From contig CANJKZ010000820.1 of the NCBI GenBank assembly GCA_947471745.1, positions 2,269,501-2,333,500 on the forward strand: 64,000 nucleotides of DNA, given 5' to 3'. The notes below the pieces were generated by a model. It was not told the DNA's origin, did not search any database, and saw nothing but the letters and a program-made list of their open reading frames with translations. How positions within the stretch are numbered: the first letter of the stretch is position 1; every line of letters begins with the position of its first letter. Source of the DNA: Closterium sp. Naga37s-1 (taxonomy: Eukaryota; Streptophyta; Zygnematophyceae; Desmidiales; Closteriaceae). Below, one piece after another: positions 31,562-42,668 of the stretch. The translations under genes were made by a program, and so were the position numbers.

Positions 31562-33420
31562 TCAAGAAGTGAGCAAGTGAGGCCAAGTAGGCACAAGGCC
31601 CAGAATTGTACAGAAACGCTGATGATCACAAGGCTGAAGTGCCTTGGTGAAGATATTAGGAGTGTTGGCCCGAGAGGCCACGTAAGCAAGACGAAGCTGA
31701 CCACGCTGCTGCAACTCTCGAGCAAGGAAGTAACGCAGAGCGATGTGCTTCGTCCTTTGCTCCAGTCTGAGCTCCTCACACAAGGCAATCATGGCCTTGT
31801 TGTCGATATACAGAATTGTAGGAGAACGAGGCGGCTCTCCCAAGTCGGTCAGCAGGTAGGTAAGCTAGCGTAACTCCTGTGCAGCCATGGCCCCTGTGTA
31901 GATCTCAGCCTCACAACTGGAACAGTGAACAAACACGAGCGGGTAGACCGCCACGAAACGGAGCCGGAGCCAAGGCTGAAAGTGTAACCCTGTAACAAGC
32001 GCTGCGTAGCCAAGTCGTCAACCCAAGAAGCATCTGCGTTTCCAGTGAGGACAACTGGACCCTGTCCTCCAAGCACAAGCCCCATGCATGACGTACTGCA
32101 CAAGTAGCGCAACACCCTCTTAGCGGCCTCCCAGTGCGCTGGTCGGTGTCTCCCGGGCGCAACGTAGCGTGCCAGGATGCTAAGAGGGTAGGCAAGGTTA
32201 GGTCGAGTGCAAGTCATCAGGTACATGAGGCAGCCCACAAGCTCTGGATACGGGCCACTCGGCTCTACGGAACCGTCTGAAGGTGGAGCTGAGAGCGAGT
32301 GACCGGTAGGCAGAGGAGTGGACTATGGCAAGGAGTACTGGAAGTCGAAGCGCTGAAAGACCTGCTGCACCATGTGTGACTGAGTCAATGTAATGGTGCG
32401 CCATGCTCTGTCCGGGGTGATCTTTAAGCCAAGATAGCTGCGCAGCTCACCCATGTCTATGCACGTGTGTCTCTTCTGCAGCTCCGACTTCACTAGGGCT
32501 AGTCGCTCAGTTCAAGTGGCAAAGACCGAGTCGTCCACGTACACGAGGATGTAGAACGGTAGCAGCGAAGTGTCGGTGCGTAGAAACAGCGACATGTCAG
32601 CAGTCGAAGGAGCAAACCCAAGAGCCGCAAGCGTCATCCTCAGTGTGTCGTGCCACTTGCAAGGCGCCTGGTGGAGACTCTTGGATTGCCGCCGGAGGCT
32701 CCACTGGGTACCTGCAGGAAACGACTCAGTGAAGCCAGGTGGGCGGCGCAGCTAGATCTCCTCGTACAGGCTGCCCTGTAAGAAAGCTGTGCTGAAGTCA
32801 AGAGAGTGAAGCTCGTAGTCACGCTGAGCGGCAATGTGCAGCAAAACCCGAAGAGTGGTCATCTTTGGGGTAGGGGAGAAGGTCTGGAAGAAGTCAACTC
32901 CCTGTCGCTGACTGAAGTCTCGTGCAACGTAACGCGCCATGAAGATAGGCGGAGAACCCGGCGGCCGCTTGACCCTGAAAATCCAAATGCCATCGACAAT
33001 GTTCGCCCCAAGAAAGGGAAGTGCATCGACGTAAGTGCCTGTGGACTTCCAGAATGCCATCTCTGCGTCCATGGCTGTCTGCCACTAAGAGAAGTTGGGA
33101 CCCGTAATCGCCTATGCATAAGAGCGTGGGGTCGGGATGTCTGGTGCATCCGGGTCTCCCTCAGGTGCAATCAACATGGACACGAGACGAGGTACAGCAA
33201 CTACAACACACTCAAATTCCTCCTGCCTGTCCTCAAGAACGTCTGTGCCAAGAGCACGCTCACCCCCGACAGACGAAGGACAGACAGACTCAGACTCAGC
33301 AACAAGACTAGCGGCGTCGTCGAGACGTCAGGCGGCAGCAAAGTGAACAAGCTCAGCAACATGGGCAGACGCAGCAGCGGACTCAAACGAAGGGTGAGTG
33401 ACAACAGTGGCTAGAAGACG
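31562..33420 (-). pseudogene. E5 reverse transcriptase-RNase H
   Basis: Minus-strand motifs in order: KSTGTYVDALPFLGANIVDG, ARYVARDFSQRQGVDFF, LDFSTAFLQG, YVDDSVFAT (active-site Asp pair kept), LVGCLMYLMTCTRPNLAYPL, GNADASWVDD, then LYIDNKAMIAL, KHIALRYFLARELQQRGQ and ANTPNIFTKAL at the C-terminus (ends 31,562). Stops and frameshifts occur near 32,752, 32,515, 32,325 and 31,900. Confidence 0.85.
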
Positions 33421-33827
33421 CGCGACAGTAGGACTGGCAGCACGAACCAAGTCAGACTCAGGGTTTGGTCCGTCAGCAAGAGAGGACGCAGGAGGAGACG
33501 GCAGGGGAACTCGCAGTGGAACAGAGAAAGGACGAAGTGCCATAGTGTGATTGCCGGAGACAGGGGGAAGACGCTCACGAGGAACACGCCGACCAGTGCG
33601 AGCAGTGTGAACAGGCGAGGCAAGACGCGATGCAGGCCCACGACGCTTTCTAAGACCTTCGGTCTGCTCAGTGTAAGGAGAAGGAGCAGGCAGTGGGGAG
33701 GCTGGGTGTAACTGCGGCTGCGACTGGTCAGGCGGTGGATACAGTAAGGGAGGAGTAAGGCCAGTGGAAGATGGGAGACCAAGAACCTGCTGAGGCAGTG
33801 GAACGAAGTACGGTCGCAGCTGCACAG

Positions 33828-34968
33828 TGCCTCCAGAACCAGCACCAACAGCAGCAACACCCCTAGGGCCAGCGCCTCCAGCTCCGGGGTCTCCAGCTCC
33901 AAGTTCTCAAGCTCTAACGCCTGCTGCACCACCAGCTCGAGCAGCTCCAGTACCTCCAGTACGAGCACCTCCAGGACAGCGGCGCCAGTACTACCAGTAG
34001 CTCTAGCTCCAGTGCCTCAAGCTCCAACTCTTGTAGCACCTCCAGCTCCAGCAGCTCCAGTACCTCCAGTACGAGCACCTCCGAGACCAGCGGTTCCAGC
34101 ACCTCCAGCACCTCTAGGACCAACAGCTCTAGCACCTCCGCTACCTCTAGCGAGAGCGCCTCCAGCTCCAACGCCCGCAGCAACTCCAGCTCCAGCAGCT
34201 CCTGTACCTCCAGTACGAGCACCTCTGGGACCAGAGGCTCCAGCACCTCCAGGACCTCCATGACCAGCAGCTCCAGTGCCTCCAGCAGCAGACCCCCCGG
34301 CTCCAGCAGCGCCACTCCAAAGGCTCCAGCGTCGAGCAAACCACTCTCGTAGCTGCAGTGGAGAGAGAGGCTCCCGCCGTGACGAGGCACCTGTAGGACC
34401 TCCAGCATCGCCAGGACCAGCAGCTCCAGTACCTCCGGTACCTCCTGCTCCAGTGCCTCCAGCTTCAGGGTCTCCAGCTCCAGCGCCTGCAGTACCACCG
34501 GCTCCAGCAGATCCAGTTCCTCTAGTACGAGCACCTCCGGGACCAGCAGCTCCAGCACCTCCAAGACCAGCAGCTCCATTGCCTCCAGCTCCATGGCCTC
34601 CACAGGCAGGCCCCCTAGCTCAAGTAGCTCCACTCCGAAGGCTCCAGCGCCGAGCAAACCACTCGCGTAGTTGTGGTGAAGAGAGAGGCTCCCGTCGTGA
34701 CGCGACACCCGTAGGACGACCAGCAAACAAAGTACCTACAGGCTCAGCACGCTCAGGCTCAGCACCCCCAGACTCAGCACCCCCAGGCTCCGCACGCTCA
34801 GGCTCAGCAACCCCAGGATCCGCACCCCCAGGCTCCGCACGCTTAGGCTCAGCACCCACAGACGTAGCACCCCTAGCAGCACCACCCCCAGCAGCACCAG
34901 AGTCGACAGCTACCTCGACAGGCTCAACAAGGTCTACCGGGGACACACCTGAGGGAGCAGGACCCTGA
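33828..34968 (-). repeat. E5 integrase-RT linker, Ala/Gly/Glu/Pro repeats
   Basis: Short tandem repeats around CTCCAGCTCCAGCAGC (plus strand) encode changing low-complexity peptides. Blocks equivalent to LREWFARRW(S/I)L and SRREPLS recur several times, so larger repeat units of about 250 bp appear duplicated as well (compare 34,330-34,400 and 34,640-34,710). Confidence 0.7.
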
Positions 34969-34969
34969 G

Positions 34970-36543
34970 AGGGGAGGGGGTCTACCGGAGGAGGACCTGG
35001 TGTGAGGAAGAGCGGCGGGGGGGGGAGAGGGGCAGTGCGGTAGGGAAAGAGATGGTAAAAGGAAACTGACTTGTCAAACGTGACGTCTTGAGAGGCCAGG
35101 ATACGACGCAAGGTGGGGTGGTAAAACTGCCAGCCAAGCGCATCAGGGGGAAAGCTAAGGAAGACACAGGGAATGGCGCTGGAGGAGAGCTTGTCTGCGG
35201 AGGTATCGCGGACAAAGGCACGAGCTCCCTAGACCCGGAACACCGACGCATCGCCAACCTCTCCCGTCCAACGCAGTGTCGGCGAGATCTCCGGCAAGGA
35301 GACACGGGGCCAGAGGTTGAGCTGATGAGCAGCGTAGCGGACTGCAAACGGCCACAGAAAATGGGGGGGCAGCCGCATGGATCATGGAGGTACGAGCGAC
35401 CTCCATAACTAAGCCAATGCGGCGCTCAGCAACCTCATTCTGCTGCAGAGAGGCCGGAAGCGTGAACGTTTGGCGAATGCCCTCCCCACGACAAAAGTCC
35501 CACAAGAGGTCGGAGGAAAACTCACCACCTCTGTTAGAGTGCAGACGAAGGACGGGAAGGTCCATCTCGAACCGCTCGTGGAGCTGGAGACGAACAATGC
35601 AGATCCAAGGGATCAAAGCGTCAGGAACCTCCCCCTTGCGGCGCAAGGGGAAGACTGTGGTGTAACGCGTGTAGTCGTCGACAACCTGCAGAAAGTACCG
35701 CTCGTGGCCCTGTCCACGGACGCGGGCTGGGCCCCGCACGTCCAGGTGGAGAGTCTGCAGGGGAGCAGTCGTCGGGGGGAACGAGGAGGAGTGAGGAGCG
35801 GCGCGCTGCCGCCCCTCGACACAGGGAAGGCAGGGAGGGGCAGGCGAGGGTGGGAGGGGAGGCAGAGACCTGGGAAGACCAGAGACCAGGAGACGGGAGT
35901 GCATGCCACGGAGGCGTGCCACGGAGGGGTGACCAAGGCGGTGGTGCCAAAGGAGCGTCTGGTGCGATAGGGCGCGACACGAGTAGGGGGCCGCAAGCTG
36001 ACCTGACGCAGACGCTGACGCATCTACCTGAGGAGGCGCAGTAGTCAGTGTGTACAGACTCGACCCAGGCAGACGGGTGAATGTGGCCAGGTGCCTGCCA
36101 GTCCGGGAGCACGTACAGATCGCCACACCGTGTCCTCCAGGGGTGAAGGTATCAACCCACGCATCCCGAAGGACGGCGTCGCTTACGAAGTTCGTTGAGA
36201 ACGAGGGGAGGTGGAGACCTGACAGTGAGCCAGACGGAACCACCGGACACGGCAGAACAGTAGAGGAACGTGCAAGGACTGAGCCCCCAGAGGGGTCAGT
36301 CAGAGAGACAGCAACAGGTGCTGAGAGCGGTGTGACTGTGGTACTGTCGCGAAAGAAACATCGTGAAGCACCTAAGTCAAGCGTGAAGGTGTGCAAGGCC
36401 GCAGCAGGCGCAGTACCAGAGAGAGCAGACTCACCAGTACCTGAGAGAGAGGACTCACTAGCACCTAGAGCAGCAGCCTCTATACATGGGTCGGGCGGCA
36501 CACACAGGTAACAGTCACCCTCAGCACGTCTCTGAGATGCCAA
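34970..36543 (-). pseudogene. E5 protease and integrase
   Basis: The long minus frame 36543-35155 keeps the complete integrase: zinc-binding part HHRLGHPSVARLRGMHSRL with CLPC, first Asp in LHLDVRGPARV, second Asp region HSNRGGEFSS and Glu in NEVAERRIGLVMEV. In the second region the usual SDRGGEF reads SNRGGEF, so the catalytic Asp is Asn. The protease-like FTLDLGASRCFFRD has Leu where Thr or Ser is expected after Asp. A frameshift in a G-run near 35,370 breaks the C-terminal part (GWQFYHPTLRR follows in another frame). Confidence 0.8.
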
Positions 36544-36546
36544 ACG

Positions 36547-37200
36547 CTAAGCAAACCACTTACGAAGCTGCTGGGGCTTAAGGGTCTCACGTAGACGTCG
36601 TTGTAGCTGCACTGGGCCACCTCCAGAAACTCCCAACTGAGTTGCTGCACTGCGACTGCCACTACGGCCACTACGGTGAGACGCCCAACCCTGAGCAAAC
36701 CACTCACGAAGCTGCTGGGGTGTAAGGGTCTCACGCGGACGCCACTGTAGCTGCATCTGGCCACCGCCAGAAGCTCCCCACCTAACAGTTCCACAGCGAC
36801 TGCTACGACGGCGGCCACCACTCCCACTGCCGCCGCCACCGTCGCCACCACTCCTACCGCTGCCGTGAAGAGAAGTCATGCGACCAGCAGGGCAGCACGT
36901 AGGGAAGGAAGAGCGGCGAGGAGGCACTAGGGTAGGTCGGGGCGGTGCACGGTCAGGGAAGGGCGGCGCGCGGCCAGAGCAGGGCTGCGCGCTGCTAGAG
37001 CAGGGCGGCGCACAGCCAGAGCAGGGCTGAGCGCGGCCAGAGCAGGGTGGCGCGTGGCCAGAGCAGGGCGACGTGCGGCCAGAGTAGGGCAGCGCGCGGC
37101 CAGAGCAGGGCGGTGAGCGGTTAGAGCAGGGCGGCGTGCGGCCAGAGCAGGGCGGCGCGCGGCCAGTAGCAGGTAGTAGCTCCAAGGGCAGAAGGACCAA
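36547..37200 (-). pseudogene. E5 gag C-terminal remnant and leader repeats
   Basis: Minus strand. The distal half (36,880-37,200) is repetitive GGCGCGCGGCCAGAGCAGG-type DNA that reads as Cys/Ser/Pro/Arg-rich peptide. It continues into a Gly/Ser/Arg-rich part and two copies of a block like LREWFAQGW at 36,540-36,600 and 36,700-36,745. No gag capsid helices of the E1/E4 type are seen, so most of gag seems deleted. Confidence 0.5.
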
Positions 37201-37230
37201 GAGCTTTTTTATATATATAATTCATTTATT

Positions 37231-39105
37231 TATTTGTTTTAGGGTTTAGCAGGGCGCACAAGGCACTGCAGAGGCGGCTCGGGCAGGGCAGGGCAAAGCG
37301 CCAGCGCGCGCAGGGCAGGGCGCTGGCGCGGGCAGCAGCACGCATGGGAAGGGCGGCGCTAGGCAGCGAGTGCAGGCCCGCGGCAGGCGCAAAACACAGG
37401 CACGGCAGGGCGTGCGCGAGGCAGCACCGACGCGGGGTAGGGCAGGGCGTGCGCTTGGCAGTGCGACGCGGGGCAGGTTATGCATATGCATGCAAATCTG
37501 CAGGTTATGCAACTCAACAACTAGCTGCAAAACAGCACCCAAACAGCAGCTGAGCAAGATTAGTAATATTGTCCATTGCGACCCGCAATTTGGGTCTAGA
37601 GCTTTAAGCAGACCTGCCAAATTGCAGCCCCTGTTTGAGCGGCAAGTTTACGTGTTGACAAGCCGTGGTTGTGCAAGGCGAGTGGAGGGGTTACCGGCCC
37701 CGAGAGCTGACTGGTGCAAGCCGCGCGCGACTCGGGACAATTGTTGATGGCATGCGGGTTTCCCGCATGCCACCAACAGTGACTGCTACAGTGACCCTGC
37801 CACCACCCAAGGACACGCCCTGACTCCAGCAATTCACATTTCCTCCTTCTGCAATTCCAGTCAGGCACACGTGTGCGACTCGGCACCCCTAGTTTTGAGA
37901 GAATTACCGCGGCGCGGGCTTTGGTCTCGTGAATTTCTATTATCGCGCTCAATTTTTTCCACAAAACGAAACTCTGACACTCCACCTTCTATCCCGCGCG
38001 TTCCGCGCTCTCGACATTTCTCCTTGGAAGAAGTCGTTTACATGTAAGTGTACGGTCACCTCGGAACTTTTTGGCAGGAAACCAATCGAGAGCCTCCAAC
38101 ATCGTAGGAACCAGACCAGCGTAGTCCTGGGTTGCCAAGCCTACGTGTAACTTATCGTCGTTTAGGCTCGACAATGAGCCAGTCAGTTAACGGTTCATTG
38201 AGCGCCAAATGGCAGTCAGTGAAATATCAGGTTCATCAGCGATTGCAGCTGCGCATCACCAACGCGGACCAATAGGGATCACAGTCCTCAGCACTCGCAA
38301 AGTAGTACATGTGGTACGACTATCGTATGTCACATCGCGCCAAAACAATGGTTCTGCAGACTTTGGACAAATGGCAGGCATGTACAAGTCTGGCGTCATC
38401 GTGGAAGCAATGTTCAATGTATATTGGCATTTCACAACGCGAAAATTAGCACCAATAGCAGCCCGCCATTCAGGGTTTGGTGCACACGTATTATATTTTT
38501 GAGATTGATACACGTGCTCATTAACACCATGCGCGAGACGACCGACGAGGTAATTACAACGCAGCACTACCAATCCAAATTTTATCGACAACGTCCATAT
38601 ACATGCCAGCTGCACGCCACTTGGCATGCAGCAAAATCCGCGCGAGTGATTCTCACCTTTCAAGGAGCACCAATCAGGGTTTACACCAACAGGCTTGCAG
38701 CCGTGTACAACTTCGATCGACTAAAAAAACACACCGCAAGCATGTGCGAATGAGGTTACGCCAGCACAACCCTTGTGGTCCCGAACATGATCAAACCACG
38801 TTGACTTAGGTGACAGCTCCCGTGAAGTGCGCACACATGTTCGATGCGCGAACTTCAGCCACTCAAAGCTCGCCGTGTTCAACACGCAAATCTCATAAGC
38901 GTAGGCTACTCTTGTTCGTGTTTCGAGCAAACCCTTCACCCACACGCTTTACAATTGTCGACTTTGCTCATTACCCCATTCTGTTAGACCGAGCTGCCTT
39001 CATTCGCTGTTTAGTGCTTCACCAGTCCCGTTCAAACTCTGTCGGATTAGCACTTCCGCTCGCCCATATTAACAAGATTACGACCTTCAGATTCGCCAAG
39101 ACAGC
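37231..39105. other. Region between E5 and G1, no gene assigned
   Basis: Starts with GC-rich repeats of GCAGGGCG type to about 37,480. A near-perfect 17-bp inverted repeat lies at 37742-37778. From 37,800 to 39,100 the DNA looks like upstream or intron sequence of G1 (gtaagt-like sites and pyrimidine tracts) but no exon could be assigned. A minus-strand frame at 37,596-37,985 has no recognisable domain. Confidence 0.35.
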
Positions 39106-39628
39106 GTGATCCCGTTTGTTTTAGTTTCCTTACAAATCATACGCTTCCTCCACTTCCTGCAACCCCAAGTGCCTACGGGCAGGCCTGACGACCCCGTGAA
39201 AGTCGGAGACGAAGAGGATGACGGCCTCGTCAAGTTAGATGCTCAGTCTGACCACGTAGATGTGGGCATAGAAGAAGCTGTTAAGGTCCCTGGTGCGCGC
39301 TGCAGTACGCGTAATAGGGGCGGCCAGCAGCATAAACGCCAAAAGACGACTGGTGCAGAACAGCAACAGACCACTGGCCCGTCAACTAGAGCGCACCGTT
39401 CACGAGTCACAGAAGAACCCTATTCCTTCCCTCCACCTCCTCCATGTCAGAAAGCGTTACCCCCGGCACAGGATCTTATAGCCGATATGGCGCGGAGCAA
39501 CAAGCAGCTCCCGGGCATTACCGCGGCGTACTCACCAAAGAAAGAACCATCGGTGAAGAGTGGCAACTGGCCCACGAAGATGGTTTCGAATTGGCATGGA
39601 TTCGGCACTACGTTGAATGTGGCCGACG

Positions 39629-39973
39629 TGTCAGAGGTCCACTGGTGATCCCCGATTGATCCTAGGGAAGGGATACAGGCTCGTTGTCCTGGGGGGTTAT
39701 GGGCGCACTAACCCGCTACTTAACAAGCCCTTTTATCCCAATGGTCTAGTGGTTGGGATTCTGACATGGTATCAGAGCGAAGGTCTCAGGTTCGAATCCC
39801 AATGTGTGCACTTCGGGCATCCCAGCGCGGGGGGGTGTGAGAGGTCCACTGGTGATCCCCGATTGATGCTAGGGAAGGGTTACAGGCTCGTTGTCCTGGG
39901 GGGTTATGGGCGCACTGACCCGCTACTTAACAAGCCCTTTTATCCCAATGGTCTAGTGGTTGGGATTCTGACA
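39629..39973 (+). mobile_element. T2: TRIM/SMART-like miniature LTR element in G1
   Basis: Terminal repeats 39629-39766 and 39836-39973 (138 bp each) differ at four positions. The target duplication cgacg is perfect (39624-39628 and 39974-39978). The 69-bp interior starts with TGGTATCAGAGC (39767-39778) and ends in a G-run. Removing the element and one cgacg restores a reading frame that matches G2 (VADALHMQ against GGDLHRI). The A-box-like TCTAGTGGTTGGGA (39745-39758) and the B box GGTTCGAATCC (39789-39799) lie 30 bp apart, as in tRNA genes, and TGGTCTAGTGGTTGGGATTC closely resembles the start of eukaryotic tRNA-Glu. Confidence 0.9.
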
Positions 39974-40475
39974 CGACGCACTCCACATGCAGGATGCAGC
40001 ACCAATCACGGACACCGCCTTGGATTTCCACAACATGTAAGTGCCGCAATCGGTTTGGGGACATCACAAAACGGGAAAACAGAATTAACAAGGTTATATA
40101 TTTCACACTCAATGTCACAATCCCCTAAGCTCCACCCTCCCTGTACACCCTGTTGGTACCTGGGCAGCATCCTGGGCATACGCCATCCAAAACTGGAGAA
40201 CGGAAAAACATGGATCGCGCTTGATGTGAAAGCTTACGACTACATGGCGTCACGGATGAAGCTTGAAGCTTGTTGCGAAGACAAGGACACCTTCTTGCGC
40301 TTCGACTATGTGGCCATTTTTTTCGCGGCTGAGTATGTGTTGCAATCACCCGCTTGCATGTTAACGGCTACTCGGGTCTAACCTCTTCTGTCGTGTTTCT
40401 TTCAGGTTTCATTTCAGCCTCTTTGTTCTCGAAAACGCAAGCACGCTTGTCGCATCGTCCGATGGTGGAAATGTA

Positions 40476-40503
40476 CCCCCCCCCCCCCCCCCCCCCCCCC
40501 CCC
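40476..40503 (+). repeat. 28-base poly-C run in G1 exon C
   Basis: A homopolymer inside the peptidase exon, between ASSDGGNV and LWLYDS. It would encode a proline run of uncertain frame. The paralogue G2 has a short Pro-containing segment (ETRPLPPTYKP) there instead. The length may be a sequencing estimate. Confidence 0.9.
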
Positions 40504-41333
40504 ACCCCCCAATCTATGGCTATATGACTCGACAGGCCATTACGCAACCAACATCGCCGTTGTTACGAATGTTCTCTTGTAAGTGTAGGAGCAGTGTGTG
40601 CGTGTAAACGTTGTGCCGCAACCCTGTTAATCTGTTTACATGCTTTTCATCGGCATGATTCTTGCATCGGAGCTGAATCGTGTCTTCCCCAAACTTTCTC
40701 GAACTGTGGTCGAGTCCCGGATTGGCTCCATCCCGTATCGAACACTCGATGTAAGACAATTGATTAACCGACGTTCTAACATGCATATCTTTTTGGGCCA
40801 TGCGCTGGTAAAATCTCATATACTAACCTCACTCCTTTGATGTTCACATCACACTTGGGAGATTCCGCGGCAGCCCGAGAAGAGCCTCGACTGTGGCATC
40901 TACGCTGCCATGTACCTACACTTGCATAAGACCAACTTTCAACGCCTCGGCGGTCCTATCGCCTTTACAACATCTCCCTTGCGTTTTCGTCGCAACTGGC
41001 GGGCTGACATGTGCACCCATATCTCGGGCAATCTATTGTCTGCCCTTCAAACTGCGGGATTTGAGCTTCCGCCACAGAAGCTCACACATGGAGGCGCCTT
41101 ACCTATCAATGCAGACGTGTCGGAGATGAGCGGTGTTGTCCCGGAGACGAGCTCCGAAGTGCAGACCCTGAAGAAGGAAGTCGCCGCCCTGCACGCCGAT
41201 TATGTCGAAGTTCAACAGCGTGAGCCTGCAGCTGTGTGAGCGCGTGGCAGCACTGGAGAAGGCTCGGGAGACAACGAACAAAGAGGGCGTGGTAAGCGCG
41301 CCTAGCCAGCCAGACGTGGCGTCACCCTCCAAG

Positions 41334-42564
41334 TGTCAACGGGAGTTGTGTGTTGGCCCCGTCCTCGCTTGGGCGGAGCTGACTTCGTGGTCGGGTGTGA
41401 GGGGAGCAGCCGACCTGCAGCAGTGGGCGAGCTGGTTGACGAGGAGGTCGACCTGCACGGGGGCCACTGCACGGGCGCCGACCTCAGGGTGGCGCCGACT
41501 TCAGGGAGGTTGACCTGGGAAGTCGACCTGCGGAGGACGTCAACTTGGTGACGTCAACTTGGGGGCAGCCGACTTGGGTGGTTGGCTAATAGGACTGGTG
41601 GTCGACCTGGTGGTTGGTCGACCAGGCCTGCTGGTCGACTTGGTGGTAGGTCGACCAGGAGTGATGTCGACCTGGTGGTCACATGACCTGGTGGTCGACG
41701 GAGGAGGGGCCGACTTCGACCACGACTCAGGACGCCGAGCAACTGGGCGTCGAGTAGCAGGGCGTCAACTTGGTGACGCCGACTTCGGGTAGCCGACTTG
41801 GGTGGTCGGCTGACAACTGCGCTGGTCGACGTGGAGCTGGTCGACCAGAAGTGCTGGTCGACGTGGAGCTGGTCGACCAGGAGTGCTGGTCGACGTGGAG
41901 CTTGTCGACCAGGAGTGACGTCGACCTGGAGAGGCCGACTAGAGGTGGCCGTCGACATGGGAGGTCGACAGGCACATACAGGAGCAGCTGGTCAACGTGG
42001 TTGCCCGGTCGACCAGATTACCTGGGTGATGAGGTTCTGCGGAGGAGTGCGACGGTCGCCCAGGCGAAGTTGGCGAGTCCGACCTCGGTGGTGGTATCCC
42101 GAGGTCGACGTGGCTGAACATGCAGTCGTCAGCGCCAGGCTGACTTGGTGTGTGCGGTGTGCAGGTGACGAGGCTCAGCCCGCCAATCATCTGCGAGCAC
42201 CTGCGAAGCGGGTGCGCTGCTGTTCTGCGGGAGCAATGCTGGCACGCCGTCAACCTGCAACGTTGGCACGCCGTCGACTTTGCACTGCTGGAGCGCGGTC
42301 GGCCAAGTCGTGCTGGAACGCGGTCGACCATGCTGCACTGGCAGTCGACCGACCTGAGTGCTAGCTCTGATGTAGTCTTGCCATGCCAACTTCTTTGTAC
42401 TATTGCTGTCAACTTTTTCTAGTGAAACTCTTGCCAACTTGCCCCGTGAAATAGCAAGCAGTGTGTGCACTAGTAAAACGACTAAGGACCAACGAACGCA
42501 GAGAACACACGAGCACCCGTGCCTAGCCCGTAGTCTAGCTCCCGTTGTAGTAGTTATCTCCGCA
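41334..42564 (+). repeat. E6 5' LTR (1231 bp)
   Basis: Contains a 32-bp unit of GTCGAC-bearing palindromic DNA repeated three times at about 41,820-41,925, and many further TCGACC/GGTCGA motifs. Its mate is at 49767-50984. Two tandem copies of gacgtcaacttggtgacgtcaactt-like DNA near 41,536-41,565 account for the length difference. Confidence 0.92.
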
Positions 42565-42584
42565 TGGTGCGGTGAGCGTGGACG
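42565..42584 (+). other. E6 primer-binding site, non-initiator type
   Basis: TGGTGCGGTGAGCGTGGAC directly follows the LTR end and is repeated at the same place in E9 (complement of about 57,346-57,365). It starts with TGG as expected for pairing with tRNA CCA ends, but the rest does not fit initiator Met. It most resembles the tRNA-His acceptor (TGGTGCCGTGAC), with mismatches. Confidence 0.6.
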
Positions 42585-42668
42585 GCACACGACTTACCTT
42601 TCAGTCAGGTCGACGTAGTGGTCACTTACCTAAGTTGCTCGTAGGTCGGCAGCCGTACAGTCCCTAGC

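Larger units (their letters stand above)
29246..37230 (-). mobile_element. E5: Ty1/copia element (minus), 5' LTR not found
   Basis: The 3' LTR is at 29246-29355 (plus orientation tgtcacaatc to agtttgaca), followed on the plus strand by the complement of a polypurine tract. On the minus strand the order is gag (36,540-37,200), protease-integrase, Ala/Pro-rich linker, RT-RNase H (to 31,562) and 3' untranslated region. Insertion of E5a splits the last part. Proteins are closest within this window to E4. No matching LTR is visible beyond 37,200, so the 5' end appears lost; the right boundary is approximate. Confidence 0.75.
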
